From positions 728,037 through 743,330 of the forward strand of contig JAAOMT010000597.1 of NCBI GenBank assembly GCA_016748015.1: a stretch of 15,294 bases of DNA. Direction: 5' to 3'. The position numbers and the translations under genes were made by a program. Origin of the DNA: Geosiphon pyriformis (lineage: Eukaryota; Glomeromycota; Glomeromycetes; Archaeosporales; Geosiphonaceae). A model generated the notes under the pieces. That model was not told where the DNA came from, searched no databases, and saw nothing but the letters and a program-made list of their open reading frames with translations. Of the stretch, positions 1 to 8,807 are shown piece by piece. Each line of letters opens with the position of its first letter. Positions within the stretch are counted from its first letter, which is position 1.

Positions 1-371
1 GAATAGTGTTTTGAACATTTTCGAAGCTTTGTGAATATTTTATTTCCAGTTCGAGAATCATAGAATGATAATGTTTAATGATTAGGAGTATTACTTATAA
101 AAGTATCAAACCTGAATGGTATACTTGATTATTTAAAAGAGAGGTTTTAACCCTGACTTTTGAATATTAGTTACTCGTAACGCGATTTTAAAAATAAATG
201 TTTTCTCTAATGCAGGATGGTTTAATTTTTGAGGCTAGATCAAGGATAATTATATCGCAACAAAATATCTTACTTGACAAACTGTTAACTTATGAATTCA
301 TTTTTCCATTATTAAAATCCGATATTTTTTAAACTTTAGGAATGGGATTAGTAAATTAGGTTTGGTATTTT
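1..371. other. AT-rich flank without a recognised gene
   Basis: No reading frame on either strand holds together for more than a few dozen codons. The minus-strand frame of the neighbouring retroelement fragment runs into frequent stops as soon as it enters this stretch, which suggests that the element is truncated at about 372. Nothing else is recognised. Confidence 0.6.
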
Positions 372-764
372 TCACCAAATACATGCACAGTTTAAAAAAT
401 ATCTCCATTTCTCTCCATGTTCGTGAAGAATGTCTATCCTGGTGCTCTCTTCGGCAGCACAAATGAACTTATGGTTCGGCGAATCTATCTCCCCACATTT
501 GATACAAACAGTATTTGGGCAATTGGTGTTTTATAACATCTTTCTTGTTGCTATCGGAAATCTACAGCGCAAAGCCTTCAGCATATACGTGCGTAGGCCG
601 GCCGTTACAACGCTGGTAGCACCGGTTTTCATGTGCGAATCAGGATGCCACACCATAACTGTTGGGCAGAAAATTATCCGCCTGTTTCAAACTCCCATTA
701 AGCACAATATGCTGCGTCGTAAACAGGTCGAACGATTTCCAGAGATGTTCGTTCCATTACATAA
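372..764 (-). pseudogene. Retroelement-type protein, C-terminal fragment with WHPD and CxxC..H..C motifs (decayed)
   Basis: One minus-strand frame runs for 130 codons from 764 to 375 with two internal stops (TGA at 689-687, TAA at 533-531), then stops at 374-372. It contains WHPDSHM (WHPD codons at 650-639), then TAGLRTYMLKALRCRFPIA, then a probable metal-binding cluster: VCIKCGEIDS..H..F.C, with Cys codons at 506-504, 497-495 and 461-459 and His at 473-471. From memory this order (WHPDSHM, LRTY.MKALH.RLPVA.RK, C..CG......H.F.C) is typical of the region after the RNase H domain in retroelement-like proteins scattered through Rhizophagus and related genomes. No reverse transcriptase or RNase H part is present, so this is a 3' piece. 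It is unusually G+C-rich here: 541-600 has 29 G or C in 60. It could instead be a degenerate host gene of the same family. The plus-strand open frame at 430-771 is its antisense shadow. Confidence 0.72.
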
Positions 765-779
765 AGGATAATAATGAAA

Positions 780-1170
780 ATAAAAGAAAAAAGAAAAAAA
801 GCATAAGCTGGTGGTATACAGTACAGTATAGGGATTTATTCTCGATTAGTTGGGTATAAACATAATAATCTTTTTTACATAAATTTATTTTTATATATTA
901 AACATTAATTTTCATAAAAATCTTTTTTATATTTATATTTATATATTAAAAATTAACTCTATTTATTTTAAGTTTGATTACTTGATTGATAATTATTATT
1001 TTACAATGCGGCAATATTTTTGGTAAATTGGATTTAAGCGTTAAATGTTTATATAAAAGTTATGGTTATATTTTTGGATGGGTGATCGATTAAATTCACT
1101 TAAAAAAGCTAACTTTCATAAACTCTAATCCATTTCTTAGTCAAGTTTAAAGGAGAATATCAAAAGCAAT
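780..1170. other. AT-rich spacer
   Basis: Very A/T-rich DNA with poly-A and poly-T runs and no supported gene. It contains the imperfect direct repeat listed separately at 866-956. Confidence 0.65.
866..956. repeat. Imperfect direct repeat, about 52 bp period
   Basis: Two copies, starting near 866 and 918, share an ATCTTTTTTA start and a TTTATATATTAAA..ATTAA end. The second copy carries a short TTTATA hexamer expansion. This looks like a simple local duplication in AT-rich DNA; no function is implied. Confidence 0.5.
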
Positions 1171-1428
1171 TCAGACTTGATAATGATCTTGCAATTTTTT
1201 TTTTGATAAAGACTGTATTACTCTCCCTCCTTGTGACAAGATAATTCCATTGGGATGGCACAAATACATATTACTTTTTCTGGAAACCCACCATATTATC
1301 ATGTTGATAATAAAGATTATTTTGTTGCTGTTGTTGTTCTTATTGTCGATAATAATTTTGTAAGAGATAAAGAGTATATTAATTTCTTTATTATTAATTC
1401 TTTCACTTAATCTTTGAGAAGAACACAA
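1171..1428. other. Weak coding-like island, strand unresolved
   Basis: The minus strand has an 85-codon open frame (1428-1171) with an Asn-rich low-complexity middle. On the plus strand a 57-codon frame (1237-1407) contains GNPPYYHVDNKDYFVAVVVL and also reads like protein. Neither shows a family motif that I recognise. At this base composition open frames of this size are expected occasionally by chance, so the evidence for a real gene is weak. It may be a decayed exon. Confidence 0.2.
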
Positions 1429-1563
1429 ATTGCAATTGTTATTATAGCTCTATATATAGAAAAAAAGATAATTCCTAAGGTATTTATCTTTTTCACAGCT
1501 ATACAATACCATTATTTTTACAAATTTTAAAAATAAATAAATATTTTGTAATATATAATAATT

Positions 1564-1700
1564 TATATCAATGGCAAAAACTTTTGGCACAAGTATTAAG
1601 AAAGATATTTAGCTAAAAAAATAGTTATAAAAGCAAACAGATTTCTAGAATATAATAAAAATTTTTAAAGGGATTGTTAGCTGTGCCAGAAAAGCTTATT
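1564..1700 (+). other. Possible coding remnant, unidentified
   Basis: A plus-strand frame starting at an ATG at about 1571 (MAKTFGTSIKKDI, then a stop, then LKKIVIKANRFLEYNKNF) continues with several stops. Lys-rich text of this kind also appears by chance in A-rich DNA. No family is recognised. Confidence 0.15.
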
Positions 1701-1789
1701 TTAAAAGACTTGATATCATATAAAACCAAAATAACTTAATGGTAATAAAGTTCAATTGCAGGCACATATTAGTCTAAAAGTTCAAAATT

Positions 1790-2062
1790 TGAAATTGAAA
1801 GCTTACAAAATTTTTGATTTTTGTCCACTGGTGCTATAACACGAAATCTGGATTATCCAAACAACATGGTCGTCTATATAAAAGGCTCACAACTCGGAAA
1901 TTCTCTTCACTCTTATTGTCGGAATTTCCTTCAAGATATGCTTACAGCGAACCAAATTCAAGACTAGTTAATCAGGTTTGGCATAAAAAGTATAAAACAA
2001 AGGAGGGATCTTTATTGAATATGAGTAAAGATTTTGTAATGATAAAAATTTTATTAGGTTGA
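1790..2062 (+). other. Coding-like island, 82-codon open frame, unidentified
   Basis: A plus-strand frame is open across about 1800-2059 and ends in TGA. It contains HWCYNTKSGLSKQHGRLYKR and later SRYAYSEPNSRLVNQVWHKK. G+C is clearly above the flanks, and the composition (Arg, Trp, His, Pro) is less biased than in random AT-rich frames, which favours a real exon or an old coding piece. The minus strand also has a partly open frame. I recognise no domain. It lies just before the pseudogene at 2211-2810 and could belong to it, but no splice connection is evident. Confidence 0.3.
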
Positions 2063-2210
2063 CTTTATTCAACACAGCGTGAGTGATTAGATGGCTTTAA
2101 AAAATTTTGATTTTAATAGTTTTAAAATTTGAATTACAAGAGTATTTGCAAAAATATAAAATCTATAATAGTCCACGCATTAGCCTACTGAAAAGTTCAA
2201 ATAAGAATAG

Positions 2211-2810
2211 TTCTATTTAGCATACCTCATCCGTGCAACCAGATTATTTTTCAAACCCAAATTTCAGTTCACAAATTATGATGATTTTACACCATATATC
2301 CCTCCAGCAGATGTGAGAAGATATTGACATCCACAAACAGAGTATTGGATTTTCAAGTATAAAAATTGTAATTGTTTCAATGAAGATTTGCCACCACTTT
2401 TAGAATGTTTAAAACGTTTTCAAAAAGCATAGAATTTCGATTCGAATATGTGGAAAAAATCTTGTGAGTATTGATTTTTGAAAATTTGAGATTTTTGAGT
2501 TGCAATTATTCATATTCATTCTTTAGGATTGCAGTGCAAAAAATTATATATGGGTCTATATTTTGGAATGATGAATTGTGACTATTATGTTGACCCTTCA
2601 TGTTTAAGACAAAAACACTATAACCAGAGACAAATATCTGAAGCTTTGAGCTGAGAATCTTAATCAATAGATTTAACAATGTAGTCTTGGCAATATTTTG
2701 GAAATCCTGATTATAAATTTTAAATTAAAGATGTCTTGAAAGAATGCGAGAAAAGAAACCATAAATATTTTATCTACAATTTGAATTTACCTCTATTTAC
2801 GAGTGTTTGA
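2211..2810 (+). pseudogene. Protein-coding pseudogene of unknown family, with probable intron
   Basis: A single plus-strand frame reads through 2211-2810 like a real protein. The first part contains AYLIRATRLFFKPKFQFTNY, then PYIPPADVRRY, HPQTEYWIFKYKNCNCFNED and LPPLLECLKRFQKA. After a probable intron (2464-2526, GTGAGT..CTTTAG) the same frame continues with KKLYMGLYFGMMNCDYYVDP, SCLRQKHYNQRQISEAL and IKDVLKECEKRNHKYFIYNL. It carries several internal TGA, TAG and TAA codons but needs no frameshift, so it decayed mainly by point substitution. Several stops sit where Trp (TGG) would fit, such as RRY-stop-HP. The many Tyr, Trp, Cys and Pro residues would be unlikely in random DNA at this composition. 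The family is not recognised. The lipase pseudogene follows on the same strand, but no link between them is shown. Confidence 0.6.
2464..2526 (+). other. Probable spliceosomal intron in the 2211-2810 pseudogene
   Basis: It starts GTGAGT and ends TTCATTCTTTAG after a T-rich stretch. At 63 nt it fits the other introns here. Coding-like text in the same reading register lies on both sides. Joining the ends would give a TGA codon at the junction, in keeping with a decayed gene. Confidence 0.45.
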
Positions 2811-3228
2811 CATTAACCTACATTCATTTAAAGTTTCAAATCCACCAATATAATGTAAAAATTGATATGGGATACAACGTGGTGATCTTTAACATCAATC
2901 ATTAAATTAACGAAAACCAAATAAAATGATCGTAATGCATGTACATATATTTGAGATTTCCCTAATCTATAAATATTCTGGTTCTGGTTATCAAAAGTTT
3001 TGATTTTAACCTATCAGAATAATATTTTTCACGATAATAAAGTCTTCATTCGGAAGAAAGATTCATAAAATATCATTCAGTAAAGATGCCCTTATAAATT
3101 TTTGCCCCATAAATATTGCCTAAATTCAAAATATTTCGACATAAGTATTTTATTGCGAAAATAAAATTTATCTCTTTAAATATCTTAAATATCTTAAGTG
3201 TCAAAATTCCAAACATTTCAATATTAAT
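2811..3228 (+). other. Coding-like remnants between the two pseudogenes
   Basis: The plus strand has short protein-like runs, such as MHVHIFEISLIYKYSGSGYQ (from about 2938) and later SSFGRKIHKISFSKDALINF (to about 3100), broken by stops. They may be the 3' part of the preceding gene or a 5' part of the lipase gene. No motif supports either assignment. Confidence 0.25.
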
Positions 3229-3381
3229 TCAGATGTCTACATTATTTTGACTTGTTGAGATTTTTACTATTATCAGCATGTATTCTTAATAGCATTTTCT
3301 CCTCAGTGAATGAAAGCTTCACCAGAAACTGATTCTCAATGTGGAGTATTTCTTTACTTTGATGAAAACTTGATTCTTTAA

Positions 3382-3425
3382 GTGAAATAAATTTTTCGTA
3401 AAATCCGATTACTAATCTTTTTCAG
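3382..3425 (+). other. Intron in the lipase pseudogene with branch-point-like motif
   Basis: This 44-nt segment starts GTGAAA and ends CTTTTTCAG. A TACTAAT motif, close to the fungal branch-point consensus, lies at 3410-3416, about 9 nt before the acceptor. Lipase-like sequence is found on both sides. Confidence 0.6.
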
Positions 3426-3897
3426 GAAAACAATAAAAATTACATTTCACAAATATCTTTGGACAGGGAATACTATAGCCCATCATAAAATCAACAAGGA
3501 TTTTCTAAAACAGAACTTCAATGATAGTGAAAATAATTTGTCTCAATTAACTCTCCAAACAGCAATCTATTAAAACCAATTCAACTTGTCGCATAATTCT
3601 TGATTTTTTATTTTTTCTTATTCCAAATTACTTGCACTCAATTTAAAACTTGACTTAACCTTTAAAAGCGCTTGGCCATTAGTAATTACATTCGATCAGC
3701 CTCGCATTGGTAGCAAAGAATTCGCGAATCTTGTAGAGCATAAAACAACTCCTTATCGTATTATTAATCAACATAATAAAATTCCTCGTGAACCAAAAGG
3801 TAATTATGGCGATTTGGAGATATGGTGTGGCAATGTTGAAGAACCTGTTTTCTATTGTCCTTGAAAAGAGAGATCAAGCAATTACTGGTGAATTAAG

Positions 3898-3937
3898 GTG
3901 AATTATAAGTCAAGTTTTCATTCAATTAATTAAACAG
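3898..3937 (+). other. Probable second intron near the 3' end of the lipase pseudogene
   Basis: This 40-nt segment runs from GTGAAT to TTAAACAG. It separates the FYCP-containing exon from the tail that encodes SCNN and, after a one-base frame change, ENLETSDAHSGNYFF. The tail matches the expected C-terminus of this lipase group, which supports the intron. Confidence 0.45.
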
Positions 3938-4049
3938 AGCTGCAATAATAGGAAAACTTAGAGACATCTGATGCACATTCTGGAAATTATTTTTTTCATG
4001 ATAATTTGACTGTTAATTTTTATTGTATTGCTCAATTAAATTAAATGCT

Positions 4050-5165
4050 ATAGAAAAAACAAGACTTAATTTTTTTGCCATGGTTTTCATTTTAAATTTT
4101 TTCTTACCTTTAATCAAATAAACAAAGTATTTTTTTTAAAAAAGTTTTTGTTAGATTATAATGTTTTTTGACAAGAATATGCCAATTGTAAAAATGTAAA
4201 GTTGCTTCGCATTGCATTTGTAAATAAATTTTTCTTATTAACAAGTTTTTTATTTAAATTGTGATATTTAATCTTAAAAAATATCAAAAATATTCATAAT
4301 TTTTTATAATAAACATGATTTATTGTCTCTTCAACAAAATTTATATATTTTGAAAACAATTGCTAAAATTTATTTTTAATAAAATTTTATATACTCTTAA
4401 AAATTTTAAGTGGAAAATCTACAATTATTGACGATGTTTACAGTTTAAAGATCATATTATGAAATTTTTAGCTAGTTTTTTGTGATGAATATTATTTTTA
4501 TTTCACCTAGTATTGTCGAATATTTTGAAAGATATTTAAGTTTTAAATCTATTAAATTGTTTATTGTTTTTGAAAAAGTTATAAATAAATGAATATTTTT
4601 GTATTAATTAATATATAATTTTAGCAAAGTAGAAATTTTTTTTAAAAAGTACTTGATTGATTTTTAATTTAATTCAATTTCAAGAGGGTTCTCAATTAAT
4701 ATAGTTTGTCTATTTTCTTGAAAGTAAAAAAGAAATTAATAATTCCAATTGTTGAAAATTTTAACCCAGCTTTCATTAATTATATAAATGTTGCTTTTAA
4801 AATAAACTAATTGATCAATTGGTAATGATGCAAAATTATGTTTATTAAATTGAAGCAGACATTTAAAAAATATTACAAACATTTAGTAAAACTTATTTTC
4901 AAAATAATTTTTTATAAATTTTATATTTTTGATAATTAGTTTTTGGTTAATATATAAGCTTCTGTTAAATAAAATGATCTATTAAGTTAAAGCAAAAAAT
5001 CAAGTCTGACATCACTAGAGTTTAATTTAAAGGAACATGAAAAACTAAATTTTGCAGCTGAGAACTCATAATAATTCAATTTAAAATAGTTAAAATTTTT
5101 ATTTAGTAGTTTTAATTATAACATAGTGAGAAATCTTTTTAATTATTTTTATTAAATTCTTAAAA
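4050..5165. other. AT-rich desert
   Basis: Extremely A/T-rich DNA with homopolymer runs and no reading frame of interest on either strand. No repeat family, RNA gene or regulatory site is recognised. Confidence 0.65.
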
Positions 5166-5170
5166 AAGTT

Positions 5171-6101
5171 ATGAATAATTGTTGCATTGAGATATTTGAA
5201 CCAACCCAGCATAGAACGATTACAAAGATTGCAGCAAATTGATTCAATAAAATTCCAAATAAAAGAGGTGTGTCTGTTAGCAAAACTAACACATAAATGA
5301 ATTTATTAGTTTCTAAAACACTGGTTAAATTGTCTTACTGATATTTTTAAATGTTGTCTGCTTCTAAATTTTATCAATGGAAAAAACATATGTTAAAAGA
5401 ACTCAATCGCAAGGGTTTTATAATTTTAATTAGAAGAATCTAATTTAAAAACTTGACTAAAAAGCCTCATGATTTTTACGAGTGTGAAATGTATTTGGAA
5501 AATTTTTTAGATTACAACAAAAACCATTTTTGATCTTATGAATAGATTTCTAAAGTGATTGAAAATTTAAAGCTGAAAAAATAAAACAGATGACAATCAA
5601 GAATATTTAGATTTATCACAAAAGCTAATTGTTGAATGCTCAAGCAAAACTTATCTGGTGTTATTTAAGAAGGTAGATATGAAAGCAGAAGCTTGAAATC
5701 AATTAATTGCCAGTTTTTTTATTAAAAAAGATTTTCTAAATAATGCTTTAATTAAGTTAGTTTGATCAACCCAAGATAAAATTTTATTAAAAAATAATTT
5801 TTGGACGTGGCTAGAAGGGTTAGAAAAGACTATTTACAACTTAAAATTAGATTATCCATATAGAAATTTATCAATGAGCTATTGAAATCAATCTAAGTGT
5901 TAAGTTTTTACTTGACAATAGCAATAAAACAATAAAAGACATAGTTAGTCTTCTTATTCCTTTAGAGTCATATATGTTCCAGACCATCTTTATCTGAATG
6001 AAGTAAGAGTTAAAATATATCTTGAGCACAATCAGAAAACACCTGAAGACTTATTCAATTGCTTGAATGATAAAAGTTTAAATAAGGATCTGATAAACTG
6101 A
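5171..6101 (+). pseudogene. Long protein-coding pseudogene of unknown family
   Basis: Plus-strand coding text runs for over 900 bases through frame changes. Frame from 5171: IEIFEPTQHRTITKIAAN, SASKFYQWKKHMLKELNRKG and KKPHDFYECEMYLENFLDYN. Frame from 5580: DNQEYLDLSQKLIVECSSKT, YLVLFKKVDMKAEA, NQLIASFFIKKDFLNNALIK, DKILLKNNFWTWLEGLEKTI and YNLKLDYPYRNLSMSY. Then LLDNSNKTIKDIVSLLIPLE (from 5911), and finally YVPDHLYLNEVRVKIYLEHN and QKTPEDLFNCLNDKSLNKDL (5973-6092), with a TGA at 6099-6101. At least three frame changes and about ten stops show that it is dead. The predicted protein is helical, rich in Leu and Lys, with no signal peptide or membrane segment. FYQWKKHMLKELNRKG faintly recalls the start of copia-type Gag proteins, but the rest does not fit. 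Family unknown; it was probably part of a larger protein. Confidence 0.6.
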
Positions 6102-6270
6102 ACCAAATTAAACTTTACATACTGTTTAAGTTCGGTTCGAATTATAAACTAAACTTGAACCGAACCAAATTTTCAAAGTAAGTTCAGTTCGAGTTTGAAG
6201 TTGAACCTTTTTGACAAGTCTGAGTTCAGTTCAGATCTGGTTCAAAGTTCACAAACTTGTTCGAGTTCAA
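6097..6270. repeat. GTTC/GAAC low-complexity repeat with inverted copy
   Basis: The segment is dominated by GTTC, GTTCG, GTTCA and their complements. GTTCGGTTC (6130-6138) and GAACCGAAC (6157-6165) are perfect 9-bp reverse complements 18 nt apart, so this part could fold into a hairpin. Further GTTCAGTTCGAGTTTGAAG-like text follows to about 6270. It stands out from its A/T-rich surroundings and looks like an expanded simple satellite or a small foldback element. It sits exactly at the 3' edge of the long pseudogene. Confidence 0.65.
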
Positions 6271-6274
6271 TGGA

Positions 6275-6600
6275 ATTAAAAAAAAAGATATATTTTGTAT
6301 TACTTGTTCATTAATTATTACTTTGTTTAATTACTATGATCAGTTAAAGAGGCATATACAACTGTGTATGTATGACAACTCCACTCTTCAACTTACTAAA
6401 ATGAACTTATTGTCTGATGTTACTGAAGATTCAAAATTTAAAATAACGGAATTTGATAATCTAAATAGTCCAAATATTAATATCTCTGGTAAATGTAGTT
6501 TTTAGAGTGAGGCATAGGACTATTTTGATAAGTTTGAGTGGACAAAAGAAAAGAAACATTGAATTGAAAAACAATTTAAAAAACTATCTAATTAGTAATC
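6275..6600 (+). pseudogene. Transposase-like remnant with possible zinc finger (C2H2/BED character)
   Basis: One plus-strand frame is fully open at 6257-6505, although its first codons fall within the GTTC repeat. It continues in the same frame to about 6600 through TAG/TGA codons. It contains IFCITC, then YYDQLKRHIQLC, a CxxC...LKRHxxxC arrangement that resembles a C2H2 finger with an enlarged middle (15 rather than 12 residues between the second Cys and the His). Further on, SEA-stop-DYFDKFEWTKEKKH resembles the xVWxYFxK start of BED-finger transposase domains if the stop was once Trp. It could be the N-terminal part of a hAT-type transposase, but no catalytic domain is visible, so this is only a suggestion. 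No start codon upstream of the repeat is convincing. Confidence 0.35.
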
Positions 6601-6780
6601 AAAGAGTCAGAGGCAATTAATCTAAATATATGGTCTCAAAATATGTGCATAACCTATTTTTTGTGGAAATATGGGCATTACCAAATCCTTATGGCACTAT
6701 TTAGAGGCTTCCCACTGTATATGTCACAATAGAAGAATATCATAAGAAAAGATAAAATGTCCAACTCATTTATTTGAAGT
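6600..6780. other. Slightly G+C-richer stretch, unidentified
   Basis: It contains mixed-composition sequence with TGGTCTCAAAATATGTGCAT and GGAAATATGGGCATTACC. Neither strand gives a persuasive protein. It could be a non-coding mobile-element remnant or the tail of the preceding transposase-like piece; the sequence alone does not decide. Confidence 0.25.
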
Positions 6781-8800
6781 TTTATTATTCTATTTTAAAA
6801 AATAAAATTTTTTCAAATTTTACTAAAATAAAAAAAATGCAAAAGCTTAAACAATTAATGAGTATAAAAAATTACAATTTTTTTGAATGGGTCTTATATT
6901 ATTGAAAGTTTGTAACATATTTTGCCAAAATTTCTTTTTTTAACTGGTTTTTCAGGAAAAATATTAATTATTATTCAACAAAAAGCTTAAATAAACTTTT
7001 TACTTTTATATTAATGTTTTAAAAACTTTTTTAGTTGTTATATTATTCAAAATACAATAATAACCAGAAATATATTATCGTATATACAAGCAGAAATTTG
7101 TTTTTTATTAAAAAAATATACACAATTATTGAATATAAATGTTTTATTATAGTTAGATTTACAAATTATTAAAGCCAATATCTTTTAGATATCTGATAAT
7201 AATAGTTTATTAAATTTTGGTTTACTTACACAATAAATTATTTGGTGAATTTTTTAATTGAACAAATACAATTACAAAATTAAATACAAAAAAGAAATAA
7301 GCTATTAAAATACAAATATTTTATTTTAATTAGCAATTTAATAATAAAGAAATTCTAGCAAACCTAAAAAATTAACTATTAATGTTTTATTTTTAATTAT
7401 ACAGTACTTATTGAATTTTTGAATAAAGACAATCCCTGCCAAAACATATTTAACAGCAAACTTTGCATATTATCTTTTAATATAGAAAGTTATGCAAAAC
7501 CCTAAAATATTTAATTATATAATTGTAATGGAGTTTGTCAAACATTAAAATATTTATTCTATATTAAATTATGTAATAATTAAAATAAATTCATCAAATT
7601 GTTATTATTATTATTGCTAATATTAGCATTGTTATTAATATCGTTATTATTAGAAATATTATTATTATTATTATTGCTACTGTTAAATATATATATTAAC
7701 TAGAAATTTTTATTTACAAATTTTTTGTTATAATATGTAAATACAAAGTTTTCAATTTTTAAAGTTTTTTAAGTTTATAATTTTTGCACCATACATATTT
7801 TTAATAATCTCTTGATTAAATAATATGGCTTTGATTGGTATAATAAAATCACTTTTAAGATAATTTTAACAGATAAAAATTTATTAATTGAAAGGCGATT
7901 AAAAATATGTTGTATTGTTTTCTTTACAAAATAAAGAAAAAATATTCTGTTTTTGTTTAAACTATACAAATTTAATTAAATTTAACAAAATTCTAACTTA
8001 TATAGTAGAAATAATTGTCTTTATAATATTAAGAGAAATCATTAACATTTTATTTGCCATAACTTTTTCTTAAGCATTGATTTATTTATAACAATTTTTA
8101 TATTGGCATTAGAAATTAAAAACTTATTTTAATGAAGAAATAATTTCAACATCACATGATTGCAAATAAGTTGCCGTATTTTAATAATTATAAAATATAA
8201 TATTAGTAAAAAGATAACATTGTTGTTTACAATAATAAAATAAAATTTTAGAATTTTGTATTTGAACATTAAGTTTTTTTTACCAATATAAAAAAACTTG
8301 ATGTATCTATACATTATTATTTGCATAATAATATACAAATAAAGTAGTTTTATTAATTTTTCAAAATATTTTAGATTTTTTTATTTGTGAATATAATTTT
8401 AACATTATAATACAAACAGCTGTAACTCTGTTTTTTAATTTTTTTATGTTAACAATAAGATATCTTAAAAGGAGTTTATTAGGTTTTAACTTTCAATAAA
8501 GAGCTGTTTAATCACAATTATAAACATAGTTAAATTTTATTTTGATAAAAGATTTTGAAGTTATTGGCAAAATTGTGGTAAATTATTTAAAGGTACTATT
8601 CGCTTTTCTACCTTTTTTGATTTTTTTAATATTATAATACTTTTTAAAACTAAATAACAATCCTTAAATTCTTTGAAAATTACGCTAAGCAAAATTGCTA
8701 GCTTTTTAATGATTTTTCAATCTGCAATATTTATGGTATTCTTTCTCTTTTAATAAGTGAAATCTTTTTTTTAATGTTTAACATATTAATAATTATCAAA
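6780..8800. other. Long AT-rich desert
   Basis: Two kilobases of extreme A/T richness with homopolymers and only short chance frames, such as the minus-strand frames at 7775-7969 and 8129-8338, whose products consist largely of Ile, Lys, Phe, Leu and Asn. No gene or RNA is supported. A TTA microsatellite is listed separately. Confidence 0.65.
7600..7680. repeat. Interrupted (TTA)n microsatellite
   Basis: Several runs of TTA/ATT are interrupted by GCT, GCATTG and TCG triplet variants. The period of three is clear, but there is no coding frame around it, so it is taken as a simple repeat. Confidence 0.75.
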
Positions 8801-8807
8801 ATGGTAA

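Larger units (their letters stand above)
3229..4044 (+). pseudogene. Class-3 (fungal-type) lipase pseudogene
   Basis: Fungal class-3 lipases are alpha/beta hydrolases that cleave triacylglycerols. The pieces come in family order: an N-terminal run LVEIFTIISMYS (3251-3286); ETDSQCGVFLYFDENLIL (to 3378), matching the strand before the RG[ST] oxyanion loop; an intron; NKNYISQISLDREYYSP (exon from 3426); KINKDFLKQNFNDSENNLSQ (from about 3487), matching the H.GF region; then SKLLALNLKLDLTFKSAW and PLVITFDQPRIGSKEFANLV (QPRIG at 3697-3711; usual form GQPRVG), YRIINQHNKIP and LEIWCGNVEEPVFYC. A C-terminal tail with AHSGNYFF ends at a TAA at 4042-4044. It is clearly dead: the GHSLGG nucleophile elbow is corrupted (about 3589-3620, with a stop at 3601 and T-tracts), the acidic catalytic position reads N in QHNKIP, and no catalytic His stands before LEIW. 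There are also frameshifts and stops. An 86-codon stretch (3604-3861) remains open. Confidence 0.85.

Noticed and set aside
441-459. GTGCTCTCTTCGGCAGCAC, almost identical to the 5' stem-loop of U6 snRNA
   Set aside because: Downstream bases lack the ACAGAGA box and the rest of U6. On the opposite strand the same bases encode CAAEEST, right after the Cys/His cluster of the retroelement fragment, which explains them fully.
430-771. Plus-strand 113-codon open frame
   Set aside because: It is the antisense shadow of the minus-strand retroelement coding sequence, which carries recognisable motifs; the plus translation does not.
662-859. Plus-strand 65-codon open frame
   Set aside because: It overlaps the same antisense region and then runs into poly-A DNA that encodes Lys repeats; there is no protein character of its own.
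6130-6266. GGTTCGA-like motifs resembling the tRNA B box
   Set aside because: They are part of the GTTC/GAAC repeat; no acceptor stem, A box or anticodon arm can be built around them.
7775-8338. Minus-strand open frames of 64 and 69 codons
   Set aside because: Products are almost wholly Ile, Lys, Phe, Leu, Asn and Tyr as dictated by A/T-rich DNA; no motif and chance length.
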